In this document: one piece after another, positions 1 to 9,300 of the stretch
Position numbering within the stretch: the stretch's first letter is position 1
How the letters are laid out: each line of letters opens with the position of its first letter
NCBI GenBank assembly: GCA_003565295.1
Contig: PXCO01000277.1
Coordinates: forward strand, 1-44,511
DNA from: Cyclobacteriaceae bacterium
GTDB lineage: Bacteria; Bacteroidota; Bacteroidia; Cytophagales; Cyclobacteriaceae
Reading direction: 5' to 3'
Length of the DNA stretch: 44,511 nt
Program-made: the position numbers and the translations under genes
Notes under the pieces: model-generated
Told to the model about the DNA's origin: nothing
The model's input: the letters and a program-made list of their open reading frames with translations, nothing else
Database searches by the model: none

Positions 1-250
1 CATTAAACGCCTGATTGGTAGGAGCAAAGACCGTGAATGGTCCTGAGCTACTCAGTTCATCCACCAATCCCGCACGAACAACGGCTTCCACTAAGATAGA
101 AAACTGGTCTGCTCCCTGGGCCACATCCACAATAGTTTGTGGTTGAGGGGTAGGGGCGGGTTCATCATCTGAACAAGCCGGCAAAAGCACAATGGCCAAC
201 AGGGGCAATAGCCCTAGAAGAAGCCGATGGAGTTTGAAAGGATTTTTCAT
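1..250 (-). CDS. Fasciclin (FAS1) domain lipoprotein, partial
   Basis: The gene runs off the left edge, so only the first 83 codons are present. The start has a lipoprotein signal peptide: basic residues, a leucine-rich stretch, then a lipobox ending LPAC, followed by an acidic and proline-rich linker. The next part ([18 protein letters not shown], later [13 protein letters not shown]) is the typical opening of a FAS1 domain, including the FTVFAPTN H1 motif. FAS1 lipoproteins are envelope or matrix adhesion proteins in Bacteroidota; the ligand is unknown. The gene is divergent from gldB across 252 bp. The FAS1 call is confident; domain number and length cannot be known from this window. Confidence 0.85.
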   Translation of the reverse strand, partial: MKNPFKLHRLLLGLLPLLAIVLLPACSDDEPAPTPQPQTIVDVAQGADQFSILVEAVVRAGLVDELSSSGPFTVFAPTNQAFN

Positions 251-490
251 GGCAATTCGTTAGTTTAGTTTAAATTTTAAAACATGAATTAAACTTTTGA
301 GAGCCTTTTTAGTTCATCAAAATGATACAAATAACTTGTTTTCATTTATGAATAATAATTTTTTGTAACTGAAATTACATGTAACTACATTAATTAGTAG
401 TGATGACCATGTTTTAGCAAATGGATAATGCATGGAACCTTGCATTTTCTAAAAGCATGTTAAATGCATAAACATCCCTTAGAAAGTTCG

Positions 491-498
491 TAATTTTG
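491..498 (+). promoter_or_regulatory. Candidate -7 box for gldB
   Basis: TAATTTTG is a perfect match to the Bacteroidota -7 consensus TAnnTTTG and ends only 4 bases before the gldB ATG at 503. I see no clear -33 TTTG at the usual distance. If it is real, transcription would begin at or next to the start codon, giving a leaderless or nearly leaderless mRNA. Alternatively Met5 (ATG at 515) is the true start. Confidence 0.4.
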
Positions 499-502
499 TC
501 CA

Positions 503-1498
503 ATGAAAAATTTCATGATCTCAGCTTGCATTTTCATGTTGATCCTTTCTGGCTGTAAAAAGAATGTCACAGATTGTAAAATACCTGCAGCTTATATAGA
601 TCAGGATTTGGATATTTCGGTTACCCGATTAGAAAAACCTTTTTTTGAAAAGCTAGAAAAAGACAAACTTTTGGAGACACTGGCTTTGTACCCGGAGTTT
701 GCTGTACAGTATCTGATGATAGAAGATTTTGATAGTGAGGATGAACTAGCCCAGGAGATTTTGAGCATTCATCAAGATGAGGGGATGCAAGAGCTTTATC
801 AAGAAGTAAAAATGTACTTTGATGACATTTCTTCCATAGAAAAAGACCTGGAACTTGCTTTCAAAGCCATCCGTTACCACTACCCGGATTTTACACCGCC
901 CCAGGTTTACACCTATGTGAGTGGTTTTGGTTCAGATTTATTCATTACCGAAGATATTTTGGTCATAGGTTTGGATTATTTTCTACCCCCAGACCACAGG
1001 TTTCAGCCTCCTGATCTACCTAATTACATTTCAAAGCGGTACGATGAGGATCACTTGGTACCTACAATTATCACTGCATTATCCGCAAGCTTTAACCAGA
1101 CGGATCTAAAAGACAACACCCTGATCGCTGAAATGGTTTTTTATGGAAAATCCTACCATTTCACCAAAACCATGATGCCTTGCACGCCCGATGAACACAT
1201 CATCGGATATTCAAGCGAAGAGATTATGGGTTCATACGCTAATGAAGAAATGATCTGGGCGCATTTTATCGAAAATGAGCTCTTTTTTGAAACCAATCCC
1301 TTTGAAATCAGAAAATATACCGGCGAAGCCCCATTTACGGATGAGATAAGTCCCGATGCCCCGGGTAGATTAGGAAGGTGGATTGGTTGGAATATCGTGG
1401 ACGATTATAGGGAAAATAACGCACTCACTTTACAAGAGCTTATGGCGCAAGAGAATGCAAGGGAGATTTTCAGGCAGTCCGGTTATAGGCCCCGCTAG
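503..1498 (+). CDS. gldB: Gliding motility lipoprotein GldB
   Basis: The 331-residue protein has a lipoprotein signal peptide (lipobox LSGC, lipidated Cys18). Its body matches the GldB family: central VIGLDYFLP, a PPDLPNYI segment, and the C-terminal block PGRLGRWIGWNIV. GldB is an envelope lipoprotein required for gliding in Flavobacterium and is distantly related to DUF2268 proteins. I see no HExxH metal site, so no protease activity is claimed. The length is normal for the family. The last 29 bases overlap, tail to tail, the 3' end of the glycosyltransferase gene on the other strand. The usual partner gldC is not next to it. Confidence 0.88.
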   Translation: MKNFMISACIFMLILSGCKKNVTDCKIPAAYIDQDLDISVTRLEKPFFEKLEKDKLLETLALYPEFAVQYLMIEDFDSEDELAQEILSIHQDEGMQELYQEVKMYFDDISSIEKDLELAFKAIRYHYPDFTPPQVYTYVSGFGSDLFITEDILVIGLDYFLPPDHRFQPPDLPNYISKRYDEDHLVPTIITALSASFNQTDLKDNTLIAEMVFYGKSYHFTKTMMPCTPDEHIIGYSSEEIMGSYANEEMIWAHFIENELFFETNPFEIRKYTGEAPFTDEISPDAPGRLGRWIGWNIVDDYRENNALTLQELMAQENAREIFRQSGYRPR

Positions 1499-2687
1499 TG
1501 GGCTCCTTTCGCCGATAGGGTTTCAGCAGGGCAATTAATCTTTTCACGGCAATTCTTTTAGAGAATTGATCCTCTGCCAGTTTTCTGGCGCGAGATTGCA
1601 TGTTGCCCCAGTCCGAGGGGTTTTGCCTTGACCTCTCAATTTCAGTGATCAGGGCCTCTTCATGGCCTATACGATGGAAAAATCCGATATTATTTTGAAC
1701 CACCAGGTCCTTTACCCAACCTTCAAAATTCAGGATTATAGGTTTGCCCATTGCCAAAGCATCAAAAAACTTATTAGGGCTACCAGTACCCAGGATGGGT
1801 ACCGGACGAAAAGAAAGGTAAACCAAATCGGCGTCCGCCAATACATCTCTCACCATCTCTTTATCTCCAAAATCCAAAAATTGAACGTTATCCAGCCTCT
1901 CATCTTTGGCCATGTACCTAAGCTTTGGGGAAACTGCGCCTTTACCCATCAATACAAATTGCCAATCAGCATTTTGGAGTTTTGCTTCCTTGGCTAATTT
2001 TAGTAAATGTTCCAGTCCATTTACAAACCCTAAAGCACCTGCATACACCACCTTTACGATTTTCTTGCGGTCAAATGCCGGTATGTTTTTGGGAATATAT
2101 TCTGGAGAGAAAAACCCAGTATCGGCAAAATTTGGTATTATCTCAATTGGCTTATGGGGCACCTTATCTGCAACATAATCTTTAATGGCAGGAGATAAAG
2201 CAAAGATTTGGGAAGCCCCTTGATAAATTCTTTTTTCTAATCTAAAAAGAATGTTCTTTAGCAATGGGTTGCGAACGATTCCCAAGCGAATAGGGGCTTC
2301 TGGCCACAGGTCCCTCACTTCAAACACAAAAGGCAGGGCATATTTTTTCTTGGCCCACAACCCTATAAGCCCAGTGCTCAAAGGTGTGGAGGTAACATAG
2401 AGCAAATCCGGACGTTGAAGTTTAGCCACAAGCTTCTTAGCACTTCTAACAAAGCACAGAAAGGACCATAACCTCCGGAAAAAACCAAATTTATTTTCAT
2501 ATTTCACGGGTAAATAGTGAACCCTAAACCCGTTCATATCTTTGATGTCATAATCGCCTTTATTGTGGGCAGTGATGAGGTCAATGTGGAAACCCGCCTT
2601 TGCCAGTCCCTTTGCCAGATGAAAAGACCGCACTGCACCACCCTCCTCAGGGGTAAGAAAATATTGGTGTATGTAGATAATCCTCAT
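1470..2687 (-). CDS. Glycosyltransferase family 4 protein
   Basis: This 405-residue protein is a GT-B fold transferase. The N-terminal half opens MRIIYIHQYF with the acceptor-side loop EEGGAVRSFHLAKGLAKAG. The C-terminal half has the GT4 donor-sugar region (VVYAGALGFVNGLEHLLKLA, then LGTGSPNKFFDALAMGKPII), with the family's glutamate region replaced by GTGSPNKFFD as in WbuB-like enzymes. It probably adds a sugar to a lipid-linked or surface glycan in the cytoplasm; the sugar is not predictable. The ATG overlaps the stop of the upstream amidotransferase gene by 4 bases, so the two are probably co-translated. The 3' end overlaps gldB on the opposite strand by 29 bp. Confidence 0.88.
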   Translation of the reverse strand: MRIIYIHQYFLTPEEGGAVRSFHLAKGLAKAGFHIDLITAHNKGDYDIKDMNGFRVHYLPVKYENKFGFFRRLWSFLCFVRSAKKLVAKLQRPDLLYVTSTPLSTGLIGLWAKKKYALPFVFEVRDLWPEAPIRLGIVRNPLLKNILFRLEKRIYQGASQIFALSPAIKDYVADKVPHKPIEIIPNFADTGFFSPEYIPKNIPAFDRKKIVKVVYAGALGFVNGLEHLLKLAKEAKLQNADWQFVLMGKGAVSPKLRYMAKDERLDNVQFLDFGDKEMVRDVLADADLVYLSFRPVPILGTGSPNKFFDALAMGKPIILNFEGWVKDLVVQNNIGFFHRIGHEEALITEIERSRQNPSDWGNMQSRARKLAEDQFSKRIAVKRLIALLKPYRRKEPTSGAYNRTA

Positions 2688-4483
2688 AGGTTACGCTGTT
2701 TTATCCAAGACGCGAGAACAAAAATATTCCACAATTGCAAAAAAGAGCTCTTCACGTATAACGAAGGTTGCAACGACATATTCCTCATTTCCTCCGGCAA
2801 GACCTCTCCGGCACTATGACCAAACTCCTGTAAAGTAGTAAATAAAAATTCCCTGAAGCCTTTATGATCAGAGAGCCATTCCTTAATTGGCAACCCAAAA
2901 CCTAACTTTTTCCTTTTCAGAATAGGAGCAAGGCCTTCCTCTCGTAAAATTTCACGTAGCCACTTCTTACCCGAGAGTGATTGGTGTTCTTCCTCTGAGA
3001 GATGGGAGCTAAGGGAAATCAAGGGCCAATCAATATAGGGAGCCCTTCCTTCCACCCCGTGGGCCATGTTGGCATTATCGTGGATTTTTAATACATCATT
3101 TACTAAATACACGGTTCTGTCCCATTCCAAAGCGGTCTTGTAGGGAGGCAGCCCTTTAGGAAAAAACGTCCATATTTTTCGCTTTAAAGATTCACTAATA
3201 GGTTGCAAAGATGCGAAATTCAGATAGGTTAGGCATGGATCTGGGGAAATAGAAGATTTCATCTTTGCTAGCCTTCGAAACTTAGATGGCAAATTAATGG
3301 GTAAATTGGCTAAATACATCCAGAAATTTGGGGAATTCAAATAACGCATATACGCCCTGTGACGGTTATAACCACCAAATAATTCATCCGCTCCTGCACC
3401 ACTTACCAGGATTTTCACCTTCTTTTTCGCCTCTTTGGCTATCATCCATGTCAAAAAACTAGCACTGTCGCCGATGGGCTGATCCAAATCTGCAATGTAA
3501 TGCTCCCACTGACCCAACACATCTTCCGGTCGAACAGTAATTTCTGAGTGTTCACCATGGTAGGAGGCAGCCAAGGCCTCCGCAAAACGGGCATCAGGGT
3601 AGGCCTTTCGGTATTTTTTTTCGAATCCGGCGGTAAAGGTGAACAAAGGCACTCCCGTTTGCCGGTACCAAAGATGATACAAAAGACTGCTATCTATTCC
3701 CCCACTCAATACTATTCCTACAGGAACATCAGCATGGAAATGGTTTAGCACCGCATCCACCAACATTTCCTTCACCTGTCCCACGGAAGGGGTAGACAAT
3801 TTACCCTTGGATGGACGGATGTGGAGGGCATTCACCTTTTTACCTGATTCATCGATAACTAAAGCCGTCCCCGGCAATACTTGCTTGATTTTGCTGTAAA
3901 ATGTCTGGTCTGGGAAGCTATGTCTTAGGTAATGATAGGGTTCGTATTGGCGGGTATCCAATTTGGGAGAAATGATCCCGGAAGCAAGGATAGGGTTGGT
4001 TTCGGAGGAGAAAAGCCAAGTTTGCCCTACGCGGGCATAATGGAGTGGCTTCATTCCGAAAGGGTCCCGGGCTATGGTCACCTTCTTGCTCCTTAGGTCG
4101 GCAAAAACAAGGGCATACATTCCTCTCAGGCTCCTTGTGCCTTCCAGCCCATAATGATAAAGCCAATAGAGCAACACCTCAGAATCAGATTGGCTCTTGA
4201 ATACATACCCTAAGGTCAACAATTCATTTCTTAAATCCTGATAATTATAAAGGGCTCCATTCCATACCAATACGCCCTTACCGTCCGCTGTGATTATGGG
4301 TTGGTTTGCTGCATTGCCTAGGTCTAGTGTCTTAAGCCGATTGCCCGCAAGAAAACTCCCCGGGAAAAGGTTTGTCCAACCCGATTGATCAGGTCCCCGA
4401 TGTGCAGCACACTGCATCATCTCCTGAATGGGCCGTTGGTCCTTAAAATTTTTTTGGTTAATGATCAGGTGGACCCCACACAT
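2684..4483 (-). CDS. asnB: Asparagine synthetase (glutamine-hydrolysing), AsnB-like
   Basis: The 599-residue protein has both AsnB domains. The N-terminal class II glutaminase has the nucleophile Cys2 (MCGV), AHRGPDQSGW, a slightly changed NGALYNY where NGEIYN is usual, and SDSEVLLYW. The C-terminal synthetase has the PP-loop VLSGGIDSSLLYHL, then SGAGADELFGGYNRHR and GVEGRAPYID. It would transfer glutamine-derived ammonia to aspartate or an aspartate-like carboxylate via an acyl-adenylate. It lies between nth (1 base gap) and a glycosyltransferase (4-base overlap). AsnB paralogues near glycosyltransferases often amidate a sugar acid or peptide in surface-glycan pathways, so a role other than free asparagine synthesis is possible. 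Confidence 0.88.
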   Translation of the reverse strand: MCGVHLIINQKNFKDQRPIQEMMQCAAHRGPDQSGWTNLFPGSFLAGNRLKTLDLGNAANQPIITADGKGVLVWNGALYNYQDLRNELLTLGYVFKSQSDSEVLLYWLYHYGLEGTRSLRGMYALVFADLRSKKVTIARDPFGMKPLHYARVGQTWLFSSETNPILASGIISPKLDTRQYEPYHYLRHSFPDQTFYSKIKQVLPGTALVIDESGKKVNALHIRPSKGKLSTPSVGQVKEMLVDAVLNHFHADVPVGIVLSGGIDSSLLYHLWYRQTGVPLFTFTAGFEKKYRKAYPDARFAEALAASYHGEHSEITVRPEDVLGQWEHYIADLDQPIGDSASFLTWMIAKEAKKKVKILVSGAGADELFGGYNRHRAYMRYLNSPNFWMYLANLPINLPSKFRRLAKMKSSISPDPCLTYLNFASLQPISESLKRKIWTFFPKGLPPYKTALEWDRTVYLVNDVLKIHDNANMAHGVEGRAPYIDWPLISLSSHLSEEEHQSLSGKKWLREILREEGLAPILKRKKLGFGLPIKEWLSDHKGFREFLFTTLQEFGHSAGEVLPEEMRNMSLQPSLYVKSSFLQLWNIFVLASWIKQRNL

Positions 4484-4484
4484 A

Positions 4485-5165
4485 TCAGGACTTTCCCTTG
4501 GAGATCAACCCCTTAGTTTTATGGAGTTGTTGCTTTTCAAAATATTTACACAAGTGAGTGATATCACAAGAATCGCACATGGGTTTTCTCGCCAGGCATG
4601 TGTACCTTCCATGGAGAATGAGCCAGTGATGGGCTTTGTGAATATCCTCTGCTGGCAAATGCCTCACCAAGTGCTTTTCTACTTCCAATGGGGTTTTTGC
4701 GCTCATGGGAACAAGCCCTATCCTTTTGGAAACTCTAAATACGTGTGTGTCCACGGCCATATTGGGCTGGTTCCAAACTACACTGGTGATTACATTTGCG
4801 GTTTTCCTACCCACACCTGGAAGCTTGACCAAGTCTTCCACCGTACTGGGGACTTCACCGTCAAAGGCCTCCACGAGCATCTTGCCCATGCCCAACAGGT
4901 GCTTGGTTTTATTATTGGGATAGGACACCGACTTGATATAGGGAAAAAGCTCATCAAAAGTACTATGCGCCAAATGTAATGGGGTGGGGAAATCCCTAAA
5001 AATAGCTGGGGTCACCATATTAATCCTTTTATCCGTGCATTGGGCACTTAACACCACGGCAATGAGTAGTTGATAAGGCGTTTCATATTTCAACTCCGTC
5101 TCCGGAACAGGCATTTTCTCTCGAAAGTGCTCTACAAATAATTTAAACCTTTCTTTTTTAAGCAT
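4485..5165 (-). CDS. nth: Endonuclease III (DNA glycosylase/AP lyase)
   Basis: The 226-residue base-excision repair enzyme removes oxidised pyrimidines and nicks at abasic sites. The helix-hairpin-helix LPGVGRKTANVI carries catalytic Lys121, followed by catalytic Asp139 in VDTHVFR. The C-terminal [4Fe-4S] loop has Cys190, Cys197, Cys200 and Cys206 in the standard C-x6-C-x2-C-x5-C spacing. All key residues are present and the length is normal. The asnB-like gene begins 1 base after its stop, so nth probably heads a three-gene transcript with asnB and the glycosyltransferase. The terminator at 5222-5265 separates it from the sigma factor unit upstream. Confidence 0.95.
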   Translation of the reverse strand: MLKKERFKLFVEHFREKMPVPETELKYETPYQLLIAVVLSAQCTDKRINMVTPAIFRDFPTPLHLAHSTFDELFPYIKSVSYPNNKTKHLLGMGKMLVEAFDGEVPSTVEDLVKLPGVGRKTANVITSVVWNQPNMAVDTHVFRVSKRIGLVPMSAKTPLEVEKHLVRHLPAEDIHKAHHWLILHGRYTCLARKPMCDSCDITHLCKYFEKQQLHKTKGLISKGKS

Positions 5166-5221
5166 GGATAAAAACAGGGGTTTCGTTTACAACTTTCCAA
5201 GCAGACCTAAAGCCCGTTCAT

Positions 5222-5265
5222 AAAAAAACCTGTTAAAGCCTTGAAGGTTCAACAGGTTAAGATTT
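5222..5265 (-). terminator. Rho-independent terminator of the sigma factor unit
   Basis: The arms AACCTGTT (5227-5234) and AACAGGTT (5251-5258) form an 8-bp stem with an additional small internal CCTT/AAGG pairing. In the minus-strand transcript the stem is followed by a run of seven U. It lies about 20 bases past the stop of the 78-codon gene and upstream of nth. A T run on the other side makes it potentially bidirectional. Confidence 0.72.
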
Positions 5266-5282
5266 TTTTTAGGTGGTTTTCT

Positions 5283-5519
5283 TTAGACTTTTTCAAGTCC
5301 GGTGGCAGATTGACAGTTGTTTTTGATTTCACTGACCACATCATCCTGTGGGGTAATAAAAAGGTTGTCCAAAAGATCCACAGTACTGAGCAATTCCATG
5401 TAATCTTGCATCAGCACGGGATTGGAAGACAAAGCCTTCTCAAACCGCTCGGCTTCGGCTTCAGCCATATCTTGGTAAATGTATTTAACCAAGTCATTTG
5501 GGGTAAAAGATTCGGTCAT
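5283..5519 (-). CDS. Small acidic protein downstream of ECF sigma factor
   Basis: This 78-residue soluble protein has no membrane segment and no zinc-binding His/Cys set; its only Cys is near the C-terminus. It begins MTESFTPNDLVKYIYQDM and is rich in Glu and Asp, with a probable helical AEAEAERFEKALSSNP segment. Its start lies inside the sigma gene (26-base overlap in another frame), which implies coupled translation. Small ORFs in this position with a zinc-less anti-sigma-like N-terminus are common behind ECF sigma genes in Cytophagales. A regulatory partner role is therefore likely but is inferred from context only. A terminator follows 20 bases after its stop. Confidence 0.75.
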   Translation of the reverse strand: MTESFTPNDLVKYIYQDMAEAEAERFEKALSSNPVLMQDYMELLSTVDLLDNLFITPQDDVVSEIKNNCQSATGLEKV

Positions 5520-6096
5520 AGGCGATATTTATTTGTTTAAGTTTCTTCCTTAAATTAATTAAGGCATAACGCATCCTACCCAGAGCCGTATTGATGCTGA
5601 CTCCCGTTTGCTCAGCGATTTCTTGGAAACTTAAGTCCATATAATGTCGCATGACCAACACCTGCTTTTGATTCTCCGGCAACTCATCGATCAACTGCCT
5701 CACCAAAGCATGAGTCTCATCTTTTACTTTTAGGTCTTCCACATTCTCCTCAGCAAAATTGAGGGTATTGAAGACATTAGATCCATCCTCCATCAATATG
5801 GAAGGATACCTCTTCATCTTTCTGAAGTGGTCAATGGCTAGATTGTGCGCTATTCGCATCAGCCATGGCTGAAACTTGCCCTCTTCGTTATACCTATCTG
5901 AGTTAAGTGTTTGTACTACCTTTACAAAGACATCTTGTAATAAGTCTTCCGCTACACCTTGATCCTTAACTATCATGAAGATAGTCGTATAAACTCTGGT
6001 TTTGTACTTATCAACTAACTTTTCGAATGCAATTTCGCTTCCGTTTCTGTATTGCGAGATAAGTTCACTGTCTTTAGGTCCTACCCTTTTACTCAT
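5494..6096 (-). CDS. ECF-type RNA polymerase sigma-70 factor
   Basis: The 200-residue protein has sigma region 2 (AFEKLVDKYKTRVY, AEDLLQDVFVKVV, then WLMRIAHNLAIDHFRK for -10 recognition) and region 4 (LPENQKQVLVMRHYMDLSF, EIAEQTGVSINTALGRMRYA helix-turn-helix). Region 3 is missing, as in ECF sigma factors. It would direct RNA polymerase to a stress or envelope regulon. Unlike the usual arrangement there is no membrane-spanning anti-sigma gene next to it; the overlapping partner is a 78-residue soluble protein. A good promoter candidate lies about 75 bases upstream (6174-6204). Confidence 0.93.
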   Translation of the reverse strand: MSKRVGPKDSELISQYRNGSEIAFEKLVDKYKTRVYTTIFMIVKDQGVAEDLLQDVFVKVVQTLNSDRYNEEGKFQPWLMRIAHNLAIDHFRKMKRYPSILMEDGSNVFNTLNFAEENVEDLKVKDETHALVRQLIDELPENQKQVLVMRHYMDLSFQEIAEQTGVSINTALGRMRYALINLRKKLKQINIAYDRIFYPK

Positions 6097-6173
6097 ATAA
6101 ATTGTCGTTTAGATAACGTAGAGTTTTATCCCATATTGTGGAATTTTGTGGTTTAAAGAAAATACATAGTTTC

Positions 6174-6204
6174 CAAATGTATGTAATCCTAATAAACCAC
6201 GCAA
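6174..6204 (-). promoter_or_regulatory. Candidate promoter of the sigma factor gene
   Basis: On the minus strand there is a perfect -7 box TACATTTG (6174-6181) with a TTG (6202-6204) 20 bases upstream, matching the Bacteroidota TTTG-N19-21-TAnnTTTG architecture. The predicted leader is about 70-75 nt. A 62-codon ORF that crosses this site has no coding character and is not annotated. Confidence 0.5.
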
Positions 6205-6342
6205 TCAATTTATGTTTTTTTAAGAAACCCTGGTCATATTTTATTTGAAATACCAATAAAATTCTGAATTCGTCCAATTACTTTTAAGATAATTTTAGTT
6301 CCTGCGGCCTTTATCTATACTCTATTAACAGGTCTTGGCCCA

Positions 6343-9300
6343 TTACGATTCCTTTTTACCCCATAATTTTCCCAGCAGTTTTTGGGAAAAGCTATACAAT
6401 GTCCCCATTACCCCGATTGCTGCACTCAGATAGGCCACAGTCTTGTCTACCAAACTAGGGTCAAATAAACTCAACAATGCCACTGCGATGAACACGAAAC
6501 TTATTACCGCTCCCTTTATGGTGGCGGCATTCCCCGTATCCCTTTCTTCCCTTCTAAAGAGCCTCAACTCGTCAGCAGTAATGTTCTGGAGTACAAAGTT
6601 TTTAAAGCTTTCCGAAAACAGTTCCAGTTTATCCTTTCCGTGGGAAAGACGTATCAACCCCTTTTGCATCAATTGTGCCAACATCTCTCTGTTCGTATAG
6701 TTCACGAATCCTTCTGCTGCAAAATGATACACCATCTTCCTCTCTTTGAAATTCAACAGGCTCCAAATACTGTAAAAATAGGATTTGTTATACCTTTGAA
6801 TAGTCAGAATAGCCTTTTCAAACCTTTCCCTCGCATTGACTAATCCCCTCCCCTCACCTTCCAAAGTAGCTTTTATTAGTGCAGAGAGTGCCTCTGGCTT
6901 ATGTCCAAAACTTATTTCACGATTTAATTTTGACAATCCTTCATCGTCAATCAACTTACCCAATTCCAGGTTGTCATTTTTAAAATAACCATACAAATCT
7001 GGAACTTTCATCCTACTTGCCTTATAATGTAAAGGAACTGTCAAAAAAAGAAAGCATTTTAACTGCTCTGCAACATGGGCTTTATTTTTCTCCTCCACTC
7101 CTTTGAGGATATCCAATATGGATTTTCCTGAAGTGATAAAAACCTTGTCATAATATTTGCTTTCATCAGATTGGATGAGGATATCTAATTCACTTCCACC
7201 TGCTATAGTATGAAAGTTTGAAATAAGCATGGAAGCTTCATCTTTCTCCTCGTGATGAGGGGGTGTCTCTCCCTTCGCCAGGTCTATGCATCGCATTTTG
7301 TTTTCGGAAATATTAAATTGATCAAACACCCAATTTCTAGCCACAAGATGATCCAGGCAAACAATAAAATACCGCTTCAGCTGCTTCGCTGCCTTGGGAA
7401 GCTGATATCTCTCATGTGAAAAGAGATAGTCAATCAGAAACACACGATCACTTACCCTCAAAAGGAGATGAAAGAGCAACAGCAAGGTTAAGGCAACACT
7501 TGCTACTAAAAAAGGAACCCTCCCAAATTTATCGGCCACCAGGCCCACAAAGCTCCTGGAATTCCCCTCCAAATTACCCTGAAGGGGAATCCTTCCTTCA
7601 AAAAACGATCGTTTAACCGCTTCAAAACTTGCAGTTATAAAATCATGGACCTGTTCATCCCTGCTAATGACCTTTACAAAATTGTTACGCCTCACTTTTT
7701 CATGTATCTGGATTAATTCATGATAGAATCCATTTTCGTTTATAACTCTTTGAGAACCCTCATGGGGCGGGCTCATCGTTTCCTGCCATAGGTAATTTTC
7801 CTGATGAAAAACGTGTCTGTGAATGATGTATCCTGGAATAAACCCGAGAATAAACACCCAAAGCAAAAAATTGAGGGCATATATACGTTTCTCCACGGGA
7901 AGCCGGGTGAAATTGGCCCAAAAGCGGGTTAGCCTTAGATGTGCCTTTTCCAGTAGGGTCGAAGGGTTTTCTATATCTGGGGATAGCTTCAGGAACTTAT
8001 TGAAACCCGACATGTAGGCACATAGAAATATAAAACCGATCAACAAAATGAGAAGCGCTATTGTAAAAACAATAATGATCCCTTGGCTTGTGCCAAAAAC
8101 AAAAATAAGTTGTGCGGCCATCGCCAACAAGGCAATGAATAAGGCAGGACCCAAAAAATTAGCAACTTTTACCCCTTCTCTCCTAACGTTCATCCCATGT
8201 ATCAACACGTAGTTACAAATACTAGATACATAGCTGAAGATAATCGCCCAAAGCAATGACATGAAAAAATTAAGCGAAAGAAACAGGTAGGCTAGGGCAA
8301 ACAAAATGATGAACACAAACATCAAATAATTAGCAAATAAAAAGGCATCTCTCTTTCCCAAGCTGGGTCTATACCACTCAAATTCAAAGGGCTTAACCTT
8401 AAGATAAATATTCCTCGGGTTAGTCAACCTGTGAAAAACGGTCAATATAATCAACACAACAAAATAGGTTAGCAAAATTAGTAATGCCTCCAGGGCTGTC
8501 AGGGCATGAAGGGTATTTTGTAAATGTTGATCAACGAGATAAAGTCCCCAGATTGGCGCATCAAAGGATGATAAATCTAGTTTTTTTAATATGGCCACAT
8601 ACCCATATCCGTTCACATGCACCGGAACCTCCCAAAAATCACGATTCCCAGGTTCAGGGTTGTTTTCCACTAAACTTCTGATCTCCTCCCACTTGGATCC
8701 ACCCAGGGCATCCTGGAGTTGGGAAACTGGAATATTCACCTTATCACTTTTCAGCAATACCTCCCCCCCTGGTTTAAACAAAAAATACCTGTGTCTATTA
8801 CTCAACTCAGGTGATAATGAATCAATGGCAAAGGTCACAGCTTTTCCTTTCATCCCTTCTCCAATACTTATGACCCCTTCCAATTTCCCACTGGCTTTTG
8901 AAAACTGAGAGCTTATAAAGGCATGACCAGGTCCCTTAGCATTTACAGCTCTTACATAATCCCTGTTAGGTATGGAAACTACAGGCCTATCGCTAAATTT
9001 GATCTTTTTTGGGTTTGAACCCGCAAAAACAAAAGTGCTCACATCACCAAGCGTGCTCTTTTCTATGGAAAATGTGAGATATTCATATACCGGTAGCCGG
9101 AAATTCTTTACTAAAAACTCGTTTTCCACCTCAGGATGATTCAACTTCTCCAGCAAATATGTTATCTCAGTTATAAATTCACCTTCAATTTGCTGGATTT
9201 CAGACTCTTCATCATTTACCTTTAGAAAGGGATGTTTAGCTGTTTGCTGGTTTTGAAAGAAAGCAACAGAGAACCCCAAAATCAACATGAACATGATGAG

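Noticed and set aside
6089-6277. 62-codon minus-strand ORF upstream of the sigma factor
   Set aside because: It overlaps the sigma start and the promoter candidate, and its hydrophobic/basic composition is what AT-rich non-coding DNA gives.
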